A stretch of 64,000 nt of DNA from Streptomyces sp. NBC_00461 (GCF_036013935.1 NZ_CP107902.1:310001-374000); one strand, 5' to 3'. Positions 50,251-59,349 are shown, counted from the first letter of the stretch. Program-made: numbers and translations. Notes: generated by a model not told the origin, from the sequence alone.

Positions 50251-50436
50251 CGCGTGCCGCGGCACCCACTCGCACGGCTGCAGAAGCTCCTCGACGCCGC
50301 CCACCACGGCAGCTCCTGGACCCCCGTCGACCCGCTCGACGAAACGACTCGGGCGCACCTCAACGGAGCCACCGGCCAACTCCTGGAGGACCTCGCCCCG
50401 GTCCCGGACCTGCTGGAGATCAGGAAAGCCGCCTGA
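50251..50436 (+). pseudogene. efeO: EfeO-like C-terminal scrap
   Basis: [40 protein letters not shown] and [14 protein letters not shown] resemble the helical end of EfeO, the periplasmic iron-binding partner. Only about 60 residues are left, joined straight to efeU, so a deletion removed the rest of efeO and the end of efeU. Confidence 0.55.
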
Positions 50437-50489
50437 TGCCGCCCGCTCACAACAGCGACAGACCCATACGCATCGAAGGGAACGCCCCC

Positions 50490-51772
50490 ATGCCGTCCGC
50501 CGAATCCCCCGCCCCGCAGGGCGACTGTCCCGCCGGTGCCGGCCGCCGCTCCTTCGTCAGAACGGCCCTCGGCGCGGGAGCCGCCGGCGCGGTCCTGGCC
50601 GCGGGGGCCTGGCCCTAGCCGAGAGCGGCGGTGGCACCGCCGAGGCCGCCACGCAAACGGAGAACGCCGCCAAGGTCCCCTTCCACGGCGCCCACCAGGC
50701 CGGCATCATCACGCCCGCACCCGCGTCCGCCACCTTCGTCTCCTTCAACGTCATCGCCGACGACCGCGACGCGCTGGCCGAGCTCCTGAAGACGATCACC
50801 ACGCGGGCCCGCTTTCTCACATCCGGCGGCACGCCCACCGACCTCGGCGTCGGCGCCCCGCCCTCCGACAACGGCATCCTCGGCCCGACCGTCCCCGCCG
50901 ACGGCCTCACCATCACGGTCGGCGTCGGCGCCTCCCTCTTCGACGACCGCTACGGCCTCGCCAAGGCGAAACCCCGCCGTCTGGCGCAGATGCGGACCTT
51001 CCCCAACGACAACCTCAATCCCGCCGAGTGCCACGGCGACCTCTCCCTGCAGATCTGCGCCCACCGCCAGGACACCGTCCTGCACGCTCTGCGCGACATC
51101 GCCAAGCACACCCGGGGCGCCATGCAGATCAAGTGGCGCGTCGACGGCTTCCAGAGCGCGCCACGCCCCACCGGCGCCCAGCGCAACCTGCTCGGCTTCA
51201 AGGACGGCATCGCCAACCCGGACGTCACCTCGGCCCGCGAGGCCAACCGTCTGATCTGGGTCGGGGACGGAGACGGCGAGCCGGCCTGGGCCAAGGGCGG
51301 CAGCTACCAGGTCATCCGGATCATCCGGATGCTGGTGGAGTTCTGGGACCGCGTCTCGCTCAGCGAGCAGGAGCTGATGTTCGGCCGCCGCAAGGACACC
51401 GGCGCCCCGCTGGACGGCGCCCAGGAAACCGACACCCCGAACTACGCCAAGGACCCGCACGGCAACGCTATCCCGCTGGACGCCCACATCCGCCTCGCCA
51501 ACCCACGCACCGCCTGGACCGACAACTCCCGCATCCTGCGCCGCGGTTACAACTACGACCGCGGCATCGACGACATCGGCAACCTCGACATGGGCCTGGC
51601 ATTCTGCTGCTACCAGCAGGACGTCAAGCGGCAGTTCGAGGCCACCCAGACCCGCCTCATCGACGAACCCCTCGTCGACTCCATCTCCCCCACCGGGGGT
51701 GGCTATTTCTACGCCCTGCCGGGAGCACGCGACGGCAAGGACTGGCTGGGCCGCGGACTGCTCGCGACCTGA
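50490..51772 (+). pseudogene. efeB: EfeB (Dyp-type haem peroxidase), frameshift in the signal peptide
   Basis: From ATG 50490 the Tat signal reads [20 protein letters not shown] and then stops at 50616-50618. One more base in the G run near 50604 restores [11 protein letters not shown] and the full peroxidase: [33 protein letters not shown] (GxxDG motif), [32 protein letters not shown] and [14 protein letters not shown]. EfeB handles haem or reduces iron outside the cell. As written the gene is off; a G-run miscall is possible. Confidence 0.85.
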
Positions 51773-51806
51773 ACCCACGTAACCGACAGGGCCAAGTGCC
51801 GCCTCG

Positions 51807-52814
51807 CTAGGGGCGGTGCTCCTGAAGTTCCGAGTGGTCGTGGTCCCTGCGGCAGAGGTCGGGCCCGTGCAGGCGGTCTCCCGCCGACGGTGGGCTCACA
51901 GCAGCGGCGTGCGCCGCACACTCCGCGCTGTCCACCATCCGATCGCTGTCGGACGCGGCATTGGCGAGGCTCACACAACACACGGCAAGCAACAGGCCGC
52001 CCGCAACAAGGGGCAGACTCCGGCGTGCGGGCGGCGGGGCCAGCAGGGCCCGCACCCGCTGCGGAACCTCCCCGCCGGTCGCAGCCAGTGCCGCAGGCGG
52101 GGAGGCACCAGCGGATGCGAGGGCGGCGCGCCCGACGGCGTGCGCGACGATCCTACGGTTGCCGACGCGCTGCGCGGCCTCCTCGTCTGCCCAGCGTTCC
52201 AGGACGAAGCCGCCCGCAACGGCCAGTGGCCGCAGCAGCGGATTCAGGGCCGCGGTGAGCCTCCACAGGCTCTGAAAGAGGTGGTGACGGCCACGCAGGT
52301 GAGCCCGCTCGTGTGCGAGCAGGGCCTCGCGCTCGCGGTCGCTGAGACAGCGCAGCATTCCCCGGGAGACCACGATCCGGCCCGTCGGCCCGGGCAGCGC
52401 GAAGGCCAGCGGGGCGTCGTCGTCCACCACGACCAGCTCCGTCTCCGCCGGCAGCCGGGCGCACTCCCGCCGCGCCCGGACCACCTGTCGGGTCTGCCGT
52501 ACGGCGGCCACGCCCAGCGAGACGACGCCCGTGGCCAGCACCAGTGCGCTGCCGCCCGCGACGACGAGGTAGACCGGGTCCTCGGCCCGCAGCGCGGCCA
52601 CCGACCAGCGGCCCTCCTCCGCGATCTCCGGAATCTGTGCCACACCGGTGAAGGCGAGCAGGGCGAGCGCCCCCGCCCAGCCGATCGCTGTCACGAGCGC
52701 GGCGCATGCCAGGGCCCAGGCGGCGCGGCGCGGGGGCAGCACCTGCGCCAGTCGGGGCGCGATCACGGCGAGCACGGCCGTGACCGCGAAGGGGACGTAC
52801 ACGCTGATCAGCAC
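51807..52814 (-). CDS. M56 (BlaR1/MecR1-type) membrane peptidase
   Basis: 335 residues from GTG 52814, four bases after the BlaI-type gene stop. Membrane spans (YVPFAVTAVLAVIAPRLAQV, AACALVTAIGWAGALALLAF), the zinc motif LLAHERAHLRGRHH (HExxH) and a distal Glu region (ERWADEEAAQRVG). It lacks the penicillin-binding sensor domain of BlaR1, so it probably senses another envelope signal or is a signal-transducing protease. With the repressor it forms the classic pair: when activated, it would lead to loss of the BlaI-type repressor. Confidence 0.9.
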   Translation of the reverse strand: MLISVYVPFAVTAVLAVIAPRLAQVLPPRRAAWALACAALVTAIGWAGALALLAFTGVAQIPEIAEEGRWSVAALRAEDPVYLVVAGGSALVLATGVVSLGVAAVRQTRQVVRARRECARLPAETELVVVDDDAPLAFALPGPTGRIVVSRGMLRCLSDREREALLAHERAHLRGRHHLFQSLWRLTAALNPLLRPLAVAGGFVLERWADEEAAQRVGNRRIVAHAVGRAALASAGASPPAALAATGGEVPQRVRALLAPPPARRSLPLVAGGLLLAVCCVSLANAASDSDRMVDSAECAAHAAAVSPPSAGDRLHGPDLCRRDHDHSELQEHRP

Positions 52815-52818
52815 AGCC

Positions 52819-53244
52819 TTATGCCGTCCCTCCGGAGCGATGGTCCTCGGCGTGAGCATCGTGCCCGGACAGGAGCTGGTGCAACACGTACTCGTCCTGC
52901 TTGGACAGTTCGGATACGAAGCGGGCCAGGACTGCTTGCCGGTCGGAGCCGCCTTCCAGCAGCGACCGCATGCGCTGGGCGGTGTGCGACGCCTCGTCCC
53001 GCACCGGCTCGTACGCATTGCCACGGCCCTCGCGGTGCCGGACGAGCATCTCCTTGTCGTACAGCCGGGACAGGATGGTCAGCACGGTCGTGTAGGCCAG
53101 GTCACCCGGCAAGGCCTCCCGGACCTGGCGGGCCGTCAGGGCCCCGTCGGCAGCCCAGAGCACGGCAAGGACATCGCTCTCCAGTTCACCGCGGGCCCGC
53201 CGGCCCGACACCTCGGAAATACCCTCATCCCCTCGCTCCTCCAC
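52819..53244 (-). CDS. BlaI/MecI/CopY-family repressor
   Basis: About 141 residues from GTG 53244 (GGGAGG seven bases before). Winged helix: LESDVLAVLWAADGALTARQ, VREALPGDLAYTTVLTILSR, LYDKEMLVRHREGRGNAYEP; C-terminal dimer part FVSELSKQDEYVLHQLL. It binds dyads of the TACA/TGTA type in known cases. Such dyads are found upstream of its own gene (53289-53309, 53339-53349), and at 58463 and 58620. Confidence 0.92.
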   Translation of the reverse strand: MEERGDEGISEVSGRRARGELESDVLAVLWAADGALTARQVREALPGDLAYTTVLTILSRLYDKEMLVRHREGRGNAYEPVRDEASHTAQRMRSLLEGGSDRQAVLARFVSELSKQDEYVLHQLLSGHDAHAEDHRSGGTA

Positions 53245-53288
53245 CGGAATCCTCCCTTCGCCATCCGTCCGCACAGACTACTCGGCAT

Positions 53289-53309
53289 CCTCCTACTAGT
53301 TGTAGGAGG
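53289..53309. promoter_or_regulatory. BlaI-type operator 1
   Basis: CCTCCTAC-tagtt-GTAGGAGG is a perfect 8-bp dyad, with TACTAGTTGTA (TAC-N5-GTA) at its centre, in the divergent region between the repressor and the GT28 gene. Confidence 0.75.
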
Positions 53310-53338
53310 TATGCTCCGGGCTTCGAACCTTGAACTAA

Positions 53339-53349
53339 TACAACTCGTA
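53339..53349. promoter_or_regulatory. BlaI-type operator 2
   Basis: TACAACTCGTA, a second TAC-N5-GTA site, overlapping the dyad AACTC-gta-GAGTT, 38 bp before the GT28 start. Confidence 0.6.
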
Positions 53350-53386
53350 GAGTTCCGCTGCTCCCGTTCTGTGCGGAGGAAGACCC

Positions 53387-54781
53387 ATGCCCCACGCCGC
53401 AATCACGGCGCCCGGACCCGCGCTCGCAGGCACTGTTCCCCGGCAACGCTCCGCGACGCCCGCCACGGGGCGGGTCTCGATCGTGTCCGCGAGTGTCGGA
53501 GCCGGTCACGACGGTGCCGCCGCCGAGCTCGCACGCCGCCTCATCGCGCAGGGCTACGACGTGGACCGCTTCGACCTGCTGGATCTGCTGCCCGCCCACC
53601 TCGGCCGGACCGTCCAGGAGGGCTACCACCGGATGCTGGTGCGGGCCCCGTGGGCCTACCAGCGGATCTACACCAGCACCGAACGTGCCGGGGGCGGCGG
53701 GCCGGTGGCACGGGCACTGCTGCGCACGGCGCAGGACCGGGTGCTGCGCGCTCTGCCCCCGGGCACCGGTGCCGTCGTCTCCACCTACCCCGGGGCCAGC
53801 CGGGTCCTGGGGAACCTGCGCCTGGACGGTCGGCTGGCCATGCCGGTCCTCACCTATCTGACCGACTTCTCGGTGCATCCCCTGTGGGTCGCACCGGGCG
53901 TGGACGTCCACCTCGCCACCCATGGCGTGCCCGCCGCCCAGGCGCGGGCCGTCGGGGCCCGCGACGTCCGCGTATGCGGACCGGTCACCGACCCGCGTTT
54001 TGGGCCCTGCGACGCAGAGCGGCGCGAGCGGGCGCGGGCCGTCTTCGGGTTGCCGCGCAACGCACCGCTGGCCCTGCTTGTCGCCGGGTCCTGGGGAGTG
54101 GGCCCGGTTCGCAGGGTGGCACTGGAACTACGCGACTGCGGCGCCGCCGTCCCGGTGGTCGTCTGCGGCCGCAACGAGGCCCTCGCCGAGCAGCTGCGCG
54201 CGGACGGTATCGACCACGCCTTCGGCTGGGTCGCCGACATGCCCACCTTGATGCACGCCGCCGACGTTCTCGTGCAGAACGCCGGCGGGCTCACCTCGCT
54301 GGAGGCTTTCGCCTCGGGCCTGCCCGTCGCCAGTTACCGGTGCATACCCGGGCACGGGCTGACCAACGCTGCTGCCCTGGACGAAGCCGGCGCGGCCGTG
54401 TGGATACGCGACCCGGCCGATCTCAAGTCGGTGCTGTGCGACCTGATCGACGGCTCGCTCGGACTCCAGCAACGGGCAGCGGGTCTCGCCCTGTTCGCCC
54501 CGACCCCGGATGGTGGTCCGGCAGCCGAGATTGCACGCGTGCACCAGGCAGGAGTCCCCGGCCGGACTCCGCGTCCCGCCGCGCGGCAGCGACGCCGTCC
54601 GACGCGCCGGCTCGCCGCCACCGCCGCCCTCGCGTCCGCCGTGTGGGCAGGCGCCGTCGCCACGGGAGTCTCGATGACGTACGGCGCTCCGGACCTCATC
54701 CACGCCATCGGCCACCGTCTCGACCCGGACGGCTTCCCACCAGATCACACCACCTCTCGCTCGAGAGACCGCCACTCGTGA
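53387..54781 (+). CDS. GT28 glycosyltransferase (MGDG-synthase-like)
   Basis: 464 residues (ATG 53387, GGAGGAAG before). N-terminal SIVSASVGAGHDGAAAELAR is the MGDG-synthase/MurG-type Rossmann start; then YLTDFSVHPLWVAPGVDVHL and the donor-binding end QNAGGLTSLEAFASGLPVAS. The family transfers a sugar from UDP- to a lipid acceptor. The Arg-rich C-terminal tail ends in a single hydrophobic segment (LAATAALASAVWAGAVATGV), so it may be bound to the inner membrane face. It is coupled to the deacetylase after it (GTGA) and divergent from the BlaI gene. Confidence 0.88.
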   Translation: MPHAAITAPGPALAGTVPRQRSATPATGRVSIVSASVGAGHDGAAAELARRLIAQGYDVDRFDLLDLLPAHLGRTVQEGYHRMLVRAPWAYQRIYTSTERAGGGGPVARALLRTAQDRVLRALPPGTGAVVSTYPGASRVLGNLRLDGRLAMPVLTYLTDFSVHPLWVAPGVDVHLATHGVPAAQARAVGARDVRVCGPVTDPRFGPCDAERRERARAVFGLPRNAPLALLVAGSWGVGPVRRVALELRDCGAAVPVVVCGRNEALAEQLRADGIDHAFGWVADMPTLMHAADVLVQNAGGLTSLEAFASGLPVASYRCIPGHGLTNAAALDEAGAAVWIRDPADLKSVLCDLIDGSLGLQQRAAGLALFAPTPDGGPAAEIARVHQAGVPGRTPRPAARQRRRPTRRLAATAALASAVWAGAVATGVSMTYGAPDLIHAIGHRLDPDGFPPDHTTSRSRDRHS

Positions 54782-55506
54782 CCGCCGCCCGGATCCTGCG
54801 CACGGCCGCCCTCGCCGCCCTGCCCGTCCTCACCGCAGCCCACTCGGCGCCCGTCATCTCCACTTTCGGGCCGCTGCGCAACCGCCTCATGCCCCGTCTC
54901 TCGGGCCGCGGCCGCCCGGACCACATAGCCCTGACCTTCGACGACGGCCCCGACTCCCGCTCCACCCCGCACTTCCTGCGCCTGCTCGCCGAGCGCCAGG
55001 TGCACGCCACGTTCTTCCTGCTCGGTCGCGAGGCACACCGCTCCCCCGGCCTCGTCCGCGAGATTGCCGCGGCCGGCCACGAGATCGGCATCCACGGCTG
55101 GCAACACCGCCCCCTGCTGCTGCGCGGCCCACGCGCCACTCACGACGACTTCAGCCGGGCCCGCGACACCGTCGCCGCGATCACCGGGCGCCGGCCGACG
55201 CTGTTCCGGCCCCCGTACGGCGTCATGTCGACCGCGGCCCACCTGGCAGCCCGCCGCCTCGACCTCACCCCGGTGCTGTGGACCTGCTGGGGAGAGGACT
55301 GGACAGCACGCGCCACCCCGCAGTCAGTCCACCGCACCGTCACCGCCGACCTGGACGGCGGCGGCACGATCCTGCTCCACGACTCCGACTGCACCTCCGC
55401 CCCCGGCGCCTGGCGCTCGGCACTGGGGGCACTCCCTCAGATCCTCGACACCTGCGAGGAACGGGGTTACCGCGTCGGCCCGTTGCGCGATCACGCACGG
55501 CCCTAG
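54778..55506 (+). CDS. Polysaccharide deacetylase (NodB/CE4 type)
   Basis: 242 residues from GTG 54778, overlapping the GT28 stop. A hydrophobic start (AALAALPVLTAAHSAPVI) serves as signal or anchor. CE4 motifs in order: ALTFDDGPD (motif 1), HGWQH (motif 2, H-x3-H), RPPYG (motif 3) and ILLHDSD (motif 5). It removes N-acetyl groups from envelope glycans, such as peptidoglycan or the product of the GT28 enzyme. Confidence 0.92.
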   Translation: MTAARILRTAALAALPVLTAAHSAPVISTFGPLRNRLMPRLSGRGRPDHIALTFDDGPDSRSTPHFLRLLAERQVHATFFLLGREAHRSPGLVREIAAAGHEIGIHGWQHRPLLLRGPRATHDDFSRARDTVAAITGRRPTLFRPPYGVMSTAAHLAARRLDLTPVLWTCWGEDWTARATPQSVHRTVTADLDGGGTILLHDSDCTSAPGAWRSALGALPQILDTCEERGYRVGPLRDHARP

Positions 55507-55663
55507 CGAGCCGCCCCGTTCCGGGTGGTCCGGGTGGTCCACAGCAGCATCAGAGCGGCGGCCTGGACGGCGGTGACGGTGGCGATCAGGGCGGGGACCG
55601 AGACGTCGTACAGGACCCCGATGTCCTCCTCCGTCCTCTCTCGTCGTCGGAGGTGTCGCAGCC

Positions 55664-56494
55664 CTATCGCTGTACGTCCCGACGGGAGACGGCCAGGTAG
55701 CCCACGAAGCAGACGATGGCCGCCGTCCAGGCGAGGGTGACCGGTCCGAGTCCGAGACCCAGCCCGCCCCGGGCGTGTCCGAGCGCCATCCAGTCGGCGA
55801 GTGAGGCACCGAGGGGGCGGGTGATGACGTAGGCGGCCCAGAAGGCGGTCACGGCGTTCAGGGCGGCGAAGCGGTGGGCGAACGCGGGCACGCAGATCGC
55901 GACGGCGAAGAGGACGACCGACCCGAAGTAGCCGAAGCCGACGGTGGCGGTGAGGTCGCCGGCGGCGGTGCCGAGGGCGAAGGTGGCGAGGACGGCCGCC
56001 CAGTAGAAGGTCTCACGGCGGCGGGTGCGGATGCCGTGGATGGAGAGGGTGCGCTCGACGGCGTACCACAGGGCGAAGACGGCGGTCAGTACGGCGAGAA
56101 AGAGCGGCGTGGAGAGCAGGTAGGGCACGCCGAGTCCGACGTGCAGGACGTCGGCGGCCATCGTGCCGAAGACGCTGACCATGACGACGGCCGTCCAGTA
56201 CACCCAGGCGATGTACCGGCGGACGGCGAACTGCACGGCCAGGGACGCCGCCAGGGCGAGACCGCCGAGCGCCACCGCCGGCACCGGGCCGAGCAGCCGG
56301 GCCAAAAAGTCCGAGGCGGTCTCGCCCATCCCGGTGGTGAGCACCTTGATGATCCAGAAGTAGGCGGTCACTTCCGGAACCTTGTTCGCCAGGGTGCGAA
56401 GGGGCGTGAGGGGGCGGTCGTCGAGGAGGTGCTCGGTGGTCATGGACCGCACGATGGCACGGTGAACTCCCGTTGCCACAGATGCGTTTGCCAT
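55664..56494 (-). CDS. COG4705-type membrane protein 1
   Basis: 276 residues (or from ATG 56440). About eight hydrophobic segments in two repeats, each with an E-x-(F/W)-W start and a G-x-x-(A/G)-x-D end: KVPEVTAYFWIIKVLTTGMG and RETFYWAAVLATFALGTAAG; later YVITRPLGASLADWMALGH. The function of this family is not established. Two related genes lie at 62678-63568 and 63722-64000. CCTGAACGC-type direct repeats lie 46-65 bp before the start. Confidence 0.8.
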   Translation of the reverse strand: MANASVATGVHRAIVRSMTTEHLLDDRPLTPLRTLANKVPEVTAYFWIIKVLTTGMGETASDFLARLLGPVPAVALGGLALAASLAVQFAVRRYIAWVYWTAVVMVSVFGTMAADVLHVGLGVPYLLSTPLFLAVLTAVFALWYAVERTLSIHGIRTRRRETFYWAAVLATFALGTAAGDLTATVGFGYFGSVVLFAVAICVPAFAHRFAALNAVTAFWAAYVITRPLGASLADWMALGHARGGLGLGLGPVTLAWTAAIVCFVGYLAVSRRDVQR

Positions 56495-56539
56495 TGTTTT
56501 GGACGTTCTGGTGCATGACTTTCAACATCGTGCGCCGAA

Positions 56540-56559
56540 CCTGACCGCAACCTGAACGC
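56540..56559. promoter_or_regulatory. Direct repeats, 11-bp period, before COG4705 gene 1
   Basis: CCTGACCGC (56540-56548) and CCTGAACGC (56551-56559). The 11-bp period places both on one face of the helix, as for OmpR/PhoB-type sites. Confidence 0.6.
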
Positions 56560-56613
56560 CGCGACGAATTCCCTGGTCAGGGCTGGTGAGTTGGTGATAG
56601 TCGGGCGCGTTCC

Positions 56614-58380
56614 TCATGAAGGAACCGCCCGGATGTGGGCGCTGGTGATCGTCATCGGGGTGCCGGTGACGGCGATGAGGTAGGTCCCGGGACCGTGGCC
56701 GCCGGGAAGGGCGCGGAAGCCGCTTGCGGGTTCCACCCGGTAGTCGGCGGAGGCGTGCGGGGCCAGGACAGCGGGGCCGGAGGCGATGGTCCACCAGTTG
56801 GAGGCGCCCTGGCCGGTACGGCTGGCGAAGTGCGGGGTGAGCGCCGTACCGGTGGTGTTGACGGCCCGCACGTCGATGGCGGTGATACCCACGCGCGCGT
56901 GGTGCTTGGCGAAGTGCGGCGAGAGGCTCATGCGCAGGGGCGGCGGGCTCGCCGCGGCGATCGCGACGCACACCAGGGCGGGGGCGAGCAGTGCGGCGGC
57001 CAGCACGCCCTTCGTACGGTCGCCGGTGACGTGGGGAAGGCGCGGCTGCCAGGCGGTGGCGAACGCGGTGGCCGGGACGGTGGCGGCGGCCGCGAGCCAC
57101 AGCGGGGTCATCATCAGGAAGTAGCCGTCCTGGGAACGGGTGGCGAGGTAGAACGCGATCCACGGCAGGACGGTGAGGGCGGGGCCGAGCCGCCGAACGA
57201 ACAGCAGGGTGGCGGTGAGCAGGCCGAGCAGGAGCAGTTGGCTGCCGTAGGAGTAGTAGTCGAGGCGGCTGCTGCCGTCGGTGAAGTAGTAGGAGATGCC
57301 CATCAGGCCCTGGCCGTGCAGGATCGCCTTCTGGTCGAGCGGCAGCAGCACGCCTTGCAGCCAGGCGGAGAAGCCCTCGACGGCGAAGAACGCGTTGGCC
57401 GCGGCCCAGGTGAGAGCGGCGGTGGCGGCATAGCGGGCGGTCACCGTCAGAGCCCGCCGCGGGCCGAGTTCCCCGCGCCTGACGGCGTACAGGCCGATCA
57501 GCAGGAATGGAGCAAGGAACCAGGCGAGTTGCTGGGCCGCGCAGGCGGCGCCCAGGCAGGCCGCCCGCAGCACTCCCCCGGAGCCGAGTCGGCCGCCTTC
57601 ACCCGTGGCGGGCCAGCGGACGACAACAGGGACGAGCAGGGCGAGAGCCGTGATCGCCGGGTAGCCGGCGTAGGCGTAGTGCGGCAGGAAACCGAAGCCG
57701 AGACAGACCGCGGTGGCCGCTGACCTCCAGGGTGCCGGCAGCAGGAACCACAGCAGGACCGAGGAGGCAAGGAGCGCGGCCGTGGTGACCAGGGTGGCGG
57801 CCGCCGTCGAGTGGACGACGGCGTGCACCGGGGCCGCGAGCAGCGCGGTCAGCGGAGGGTAGCCGTAGGTGTAGTCGGCACCACCGGACATGGTCTTGGT
57901 GATCCCGACGCGCGAAGTGTCGAACAGCCCGGGCCACGGCTGACCGTAGACCGGATGGCCGTGCAGGATCTCGTTCGCCGCCTGGGCGGTCAGCACTCCC
58001 TCGTCGGTGCCCGCGTGATCGAGCAGGTAACCGCAGATCACCAGTACGACAGCCGTCATCAGTACGACGGCGTCGACCCTGATCAGCGCGCGACGGCTCC
58101 GCACGAGGATGCTGAGAACGGCGCAGACGAGGATCGAGGCGTAGCAGACGGAGATGACGCCGGCGACGGCCGGACGTGAGGCCATCGCGGTGGTCCAGGC
58201 GGCCCGTGTCCCGATGAACAGGCTGATCGTGGCCACGAGGGTCATCCCGCGGTGCAAATGCTGGGGCCCGGCGTCCGGAACACCGGGCGTCCGGACCGGG
58301 GTCGGGGGCGGCGCCGTCGGGTTCGTGACCACACGCCGCCAAGTTCCCGTGCCGGCCACGGTGCGGTAGATGTCAGCCAT
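56614..58380 (-). CDS. Polytopic GT-C-like membrane protein
   Basis: 588 residues with about 10-12 hydrophobic segments; the loop after the first helices has TDEGVLTAQAANEILHGHPV and ADYTYGYPPLTALLAAPVHA, like GT39/GT87 (lipid-phosphate-sugar-using) glycosyltransferases. A soluble C-terminal beta domain of about 120 residues follows (VRAVNTTGTALTPHF, THEN NWWTIASGPAVLAPHASADY). It is divergent from the DedA operon; upstream are a TAC-N5-GTA site (58463) and a perfect dyad (58425-58448). Probable role: adding sugars to an envelope polymer from a polyprenyl-phosphate donor. Confidence 0.78.
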   Translation of the reverse strand: MADIYRTVAGTGTWRRVVTNPTAPPPTPVRTPGVPDAGPQHLHRGMTLVATISLFIGTRAAWTTAMASRPAVAGVISVCYASILVCAVLSILVRSRRALIRVDAVVLMTAVVLVICGYLLDHAGTDEGVLTAQAANEILHGHPVYGQPWPGLFDTSRVGITKTMSGGADYTYGYPPLTALLAAPVHAVVHSTAAATLVTTAALLASSVLLWFLLPAPWRSAATAVCLGFGFLPHYAYAGYPAITALALLVPVVVRWPATGEGGRLGSGGVLRAACLGAACAAQQLAWFLAPFLLIGLYAVRRGELGPRRALTVTARYAATAALTWAAANAFFAVEGFSAWLQGVLLPLDQKAILHGQGLMGISYYFTDGSSRLDYYSYGSQLLLLGLLTATLLFVRRLGPALTVLPWIAFYLATRSQDGYFLMMTPLWLAAAATVPATAFATAWQPRLPHVTGDRTKGVLAAALLAPALVCVAIAAASPPPLRMSLSPHFAKHHARVGITAIDVRAVNTTGTALTPHFASRTGQGASNWWTIASGPAVLAPHASADYRVEPASGFRALPGGHGPGTYLIAVTGTPMTITSAHIRAVPS

Positions 58381-58424
58381 GACGCCCGTCCCCTCTGCCT
58401 CGTCTCTGCCTCGTCTTCCGTTTC

Positions 58425-58448
58425 AGTGACCGTGTACATCCGGTCACT
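58425..58448. promoter_or_regulatory. Perfect 8-bp dyad in the leader of the GT-C-like gene
   Basis: AGTGACCG-tgtacatc-CGGTCACT. The type of regulator is not known; TGTACA at the centre resembles the BlaI core. Confidence 0.5.
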
Positions 58449-58462
58449 CACAGAACATCTAC

Positions 58463-58473
58463 TACATCTTGTA
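58463..58473. promoter_or_regulatory. BlaI-type operator 3
   Basis: TACATCTTGTA (CTACA-tct-TGTAG), same TAC-N5-GTA pattern as at 53294 and 53339, 83 bp before the GT-C-like gene. Confidence 0.65.
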
Positions 58474-58619
58474 GAGTTGAGCTCGGCGAGTGCGGTTCCC
58501 CGGAGGCCGGGAACGTCCGTCCAGCCGAATCCGGGACACAGGATTCGCCACTGCCACTACTTGGGGCGGAGGCGGGAACCGTCACCCCCTGCTCGATCGT
58601 CTACAGTTCACCGCGCGTC

Positions 58620-58631
58620 TACAAGACTGTA
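58620..58631. promoter_or_regulatory. BlaI-type operator 4, one base longer
   Basis: TACAAGACTGTA (CTACA-agac-TGTAG), 50 bp before the DedA start. The spacer is 6 rather than 5, so binding may be weaker. Confidence 0.5.
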
Positions 58632-58680
58632 GTCAGTAAGCGGTTTGCGTGAATTTGTCTGCCGGAAAGGGCTCCTCGCC

Positions 58681-59349
58681 ATGACCACACCGATCCATCC
58701 GGCATCACAGCTGGCAGTGAACGTGCTGGACGCGCATTCGCTGCTGGCGGCCTTCGGCGTGCTGGGCGTCGGGGTGGTGATGTTCGCCGAGACGGGACTG
58801 CTGATCGGGTTCTTCCTGCCGGGCGACTCACTGTTGTTCACGGCCGGACTGCTGTGCACGGGCTCGGCCGAGGGGGGCGTGCACTTGTCCCTGGGACCGT
58901 TGCTGGTGGCGGCGGCGGCAGGTGCGCTGGCCGGGGCGCAGTGCGGATATCTGCTCGGCCGGAAGGCGGGGGGCGCGTTGCTGGCCCGTAGCCGCTCGCG
59001 GCGTCTGCACGAGGGTGCGAAACGCGCCGAGGAGCTGCTGGAGCGGTACGGACATGGGAAGGCGATCATGCTGGCTCGTTTCGTGCCGGTGGTGCGGACC
59101 GTGCTTAATCCGGTGGCGGGCGCGCTGGAGGTGCCGGTGCGGACGTTCACGTTGTGGCAGGTGGTCGGCGGGCTCGTGTGGACCCTCGGCCTCACTCTCG
59201 CGGGGTACGCGCTGGGCTCGTCGATCCCGAACGTCGACCGTTACCTGCTCCCGTTGGTGGCGTTGATCATTTTCCTGTCGCTGATCCCCCTTGCTGCCGA
59301 GGTGTATCGGGCTCGGCGGGACGCCCGGCCCGAGGGGGGACACAGGTGA
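58681..59349 (+). CDS. DedA-family membrane protein (polyprenyl phosphate translocase type)
   Basis: 222 residues from ATG 58681. ETGLLIGFFLPGDSLLFTAG (acidic residue before the half-helix), GALAGAQCGYLLGRKAGG, then the Arg motif MLARFVPVVRTVLNPVAGAL. DedA/UptA proteins return undecaprenyl phosphate to the inner side of the membrane. First gene of a tightly overlapping five-gene run: DedA-PAP2 (GTGA), PAP2-PAP2 (ATGA), PAP2-regulator (47-bp overlap), regulator-kinase (GTGA). Confidence 0.92.
   Translation: MTTPIHPASQLAVNVLDAHSLLAAFGVLGVGVVMFAETGLLIGFFLPGDSLLFTAGLLCTGSAEGGVHLSLGPLLVAAAAGALAGAQCGYLLGRKAGGALLARSRSRRLHEGAKRAEELLERYGHGKAIMLARFVPVVRTVLNPVAGALEVPVRTFTLWQVVGGLVWTLGLTLAGYALGSSIPNVDRYLLPLVALIIFLSLIPLAAEVYRARRDARPEGGHR

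Noticed and set aside
48806..51772. 988-codon plus-strand open frame taken as one protein
   Set aside because: Only the part after about 50620 is real (EfeB body); the rest is antisense of recombinase genes and wrong-frame efeU.
52648..55506. 952-codon plus-strand open frame taken as one protein
   Set aside because: Only the polysaccharide deacetylase at its end is real; the rest is antisense of BlaI/M56 and wrong-frame GT28.
55504..55650. Possible small minus-strand membrane peptide (VSVPALIATVTAVQAAALML)
   Set aside because: No ATG, GTG or ribosome site fits, so it was not called; it may be the end of a lost gene.
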